From Lactobacillus sp. Sy-1 (GTDB taxonomy: Bacteria; Bacillota; Bacilli; Lactobacillales; Lactobacillaceae), in assembly GCF_019303535.1 (NCBI RefSeq), contig NZ_JACCIU010000001.1:496001-560000 (forward strand): 64,000 nt of DNA, written 5' to 3'. The position numbers and the translations under genes were made by a program. Numbering within the stretch: the stretch's first letter is position 1; each line of letters opens with the position of its first letter. Of this stretch, positions 63,145 to 64,000 are shown piece by piece. Under the pieces are notes generated by a model. The model did not search any database. It was not told where the DNA came from and worked only from the letters and a program-made list of their open reading frames with translations.

Positions 63145-63393
63145 ATGGCAGACAAGAACGCAATTTTCGACAAAATCAAATCAATCGTAGAAGACCAAAC
63201 TGATGATGTAAAGGCTGATGACATCAAGTTAGACACTAACTTCAAGGAAGACCTTGACTTAGATAGTTTAGATATCTTCGAAATCATCGACGAATTAGAA
63301 GATGAATACGATATTGAAATTGATAGTGACAATGACATGTCAACTGTTCAACAATTAGTTGACTACGTTGCTAGTCAAGTTGACGCTAACTAA
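63145..63393 (+). CDS. acpP: acyl carrier protein
   Basis: This 82-residue acidic four-helix protein has Ser41 in LDLDSLDIFEI as the phosphopantetheine attachment site. It carries growing acyl chains between Fab enzymes. I choose ATG 63145 (MADKNAIF), preceded by GGAGAGTGA; the ATG at 63127 is part of that ribosome-site region and has none of its own. It lies 31 bases after fabH and 30 before fabD, so it is in the same operon. Confidence 0.93.
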   Translation: MADKNAIFDKIKSIVEDQTDDVKADDIKLDTNFKEDLDLDSLDIFEIIDELEDEYDIEIDSDNDMSTVQQLVDYVASQVDAN

Positions 63394-63423
63394 TTAGCTT
63401 TCTTCAATTAGGAGGGTTTAATT

Positions 63424-64000
63424 TTGAATCTCTGTTATTTATTTAGTGGTCAGGGAAGTCAGTTTGCAAACATGGGTCAAGACTTGTACCAGGCCGAACC
63501 GCTGTATAAACAGACGGTTGATGAAGCATCAGATGTATTGAATTTAAACCTAGCTGATCCACAAAATTTTGATGATCCAGCAAATGTTCAGATTGCCATT
63601 TTGACAATGAGTACGGGGATTGCGCGTATTTTAGACGCTCAATTACCAATGCCAAAGGCAATGTTTGGACTCAGTCTGGGAGAGTATAGTGCTTTGGTAT
63701 CTGCTAAAGCACTTTCTTTTCAATCTGGACTAAAATTAGTCCGGGATCGGTCTAGGTACATGGATGAAGCGGGGCGGGCAAATCCTGGTGCAATGGCAGC
63801 AGTGTTGAACCTTGCTCCTGACGTTGTGGAAGCGGTTTGTGACCGGATTGACGGCGTCTATCCAGCTAATTTCAATACGGTTAAGCAGACCGTAATCGGC
63901 GGTCAAGCGGATGCAGTTGAAAAGGCCAGTGCCGTGATGAAGGAAAAGGGTGCTAAGCGCGTCGTGCCAATCAAGGTCGCCGTTGCATCACACACCCCGT
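63424..64000 (+). CDS. fabD: malonyl-CoA:ACP transacylase, cut by right window edge
   Basis: The first 192 codons are visible. The start is TTG at 63424 with AGGAGGG upstream (NLCYLFSGQGSQFANMGQDLY). The nucleophile Ser is in FGLSLGEYSAL, where most family members have GHSxGE and here Leu replaces His. Arg and the catalytic His region (VAVASHTP) are present at the edge. It transfers malonyl groups from CoA to ACP. Third visible gene of the fab operon; the stop codon lies beyond the window. Confidence 0.9.
   Translation, partial: MNLCYLFSGQGSQFANMGQDLYQAEPLYKQTVDEASDVLNLNLADPQNFDDPANVQIAILTMSTGIARILDAQLPMPKAMFGLSLGEYSALVSAKALSFQSGLKLVRDRSRYMDEAGRANPGAMAAVLNLAPDVVEAVCDRIDGVYPANFNTVKQTVIGGQADAVEKASAVMKEKGAKRVVPIKVAVASHTP

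Overview
The window reads as the chromosome of a low-to-mid GC Lactobacillaceae bacterium. I would guess a heterofermentative, fructophilic-type lineage such as Apilactobacillus or Fructilactobacillus, but this is inference from gene content and not a match to a named genome. Supporting signs are: KxYKxGKxW signal peptides, a GH70 glucansucrase, giant Ser/Ala-rich surface proteins, a T-box leader, fabH-acpP-fabD order, strong AGGAGG ribosome sites with frequent GTG/TTG starts, and no rRNA, tRNA, IS element or CRISPR that I can see.

Layout. 1-11.5 kb: the last 3826 codons of a giant Ser/Ala-rich surface protein whose start lies left of the window. 11.6-33.2 kb: ordinary housekeeping and envelope genes. 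These include an MFS exporter, two paralogous amino acid permeases, an OhrR-like MarR regulator, a BcrA-type ABC exporter, small cell-wall hydrolases, an SMR pump, a nitroreductase, an aminotransferase, a fused DUF3290-YetF membrane protein, a T-box-controlled MFS transporter, an alkyltransferase homologue lacking its cysteine, a secreted nuclease, an Fe-S protein, an ABC-F ATPase and a sortase. 33.3-58.3 kb: a surface-protein island. It holds a Ser/Ala-rich protein with an SH3-like C-terminus, two tandem TetR regulators, a 2716-residue adhesin with 290-residue repeats, a divergent KxYKxGKxW protein, an 1865-residue GH70 glucansucrase, a hyaluronan-synthase-like GT2, a DUF2075 ATPase and three consecutive small KxYKxGKxW proteins. 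58.7-64 kb: a polybasic CAP-domain protein, phosphoglucomutase pgcA, and the start of a fatty-acid operon (fabH-acpP-fabD, running off the right edge).

How it may work together. Six proteins start with a KxYKxGKxW signal, and a seventh has a degenerate version. All lack LPXTG although a class A-like sortase is present. They end either in a shared SH3-like C-terminal module (giant protein, GH70 enzyme, and a shorter form in the 33.3-kb protein) or in a Lys/Ala-rich basic helix (36-kb, 44-kb, 54-kb, 56-kb and 57-kb proteins). The picture is a non-sortase surface coat, held by charge or wall-binding modules, in which the glucansucrase carries the same Ser/Ala stalk and end-module as the giant protein. 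pgcA (glucose-1-phosphate) and the GT2 could feed surface polysaccharide. Regulatory signals I can support include a lysine-type T-box, a WalR box before an Apf-like hydrolase, a palindromic operator inside an amino acid permease promoter, and one conserved promoter/leader design before the three small paralogues.
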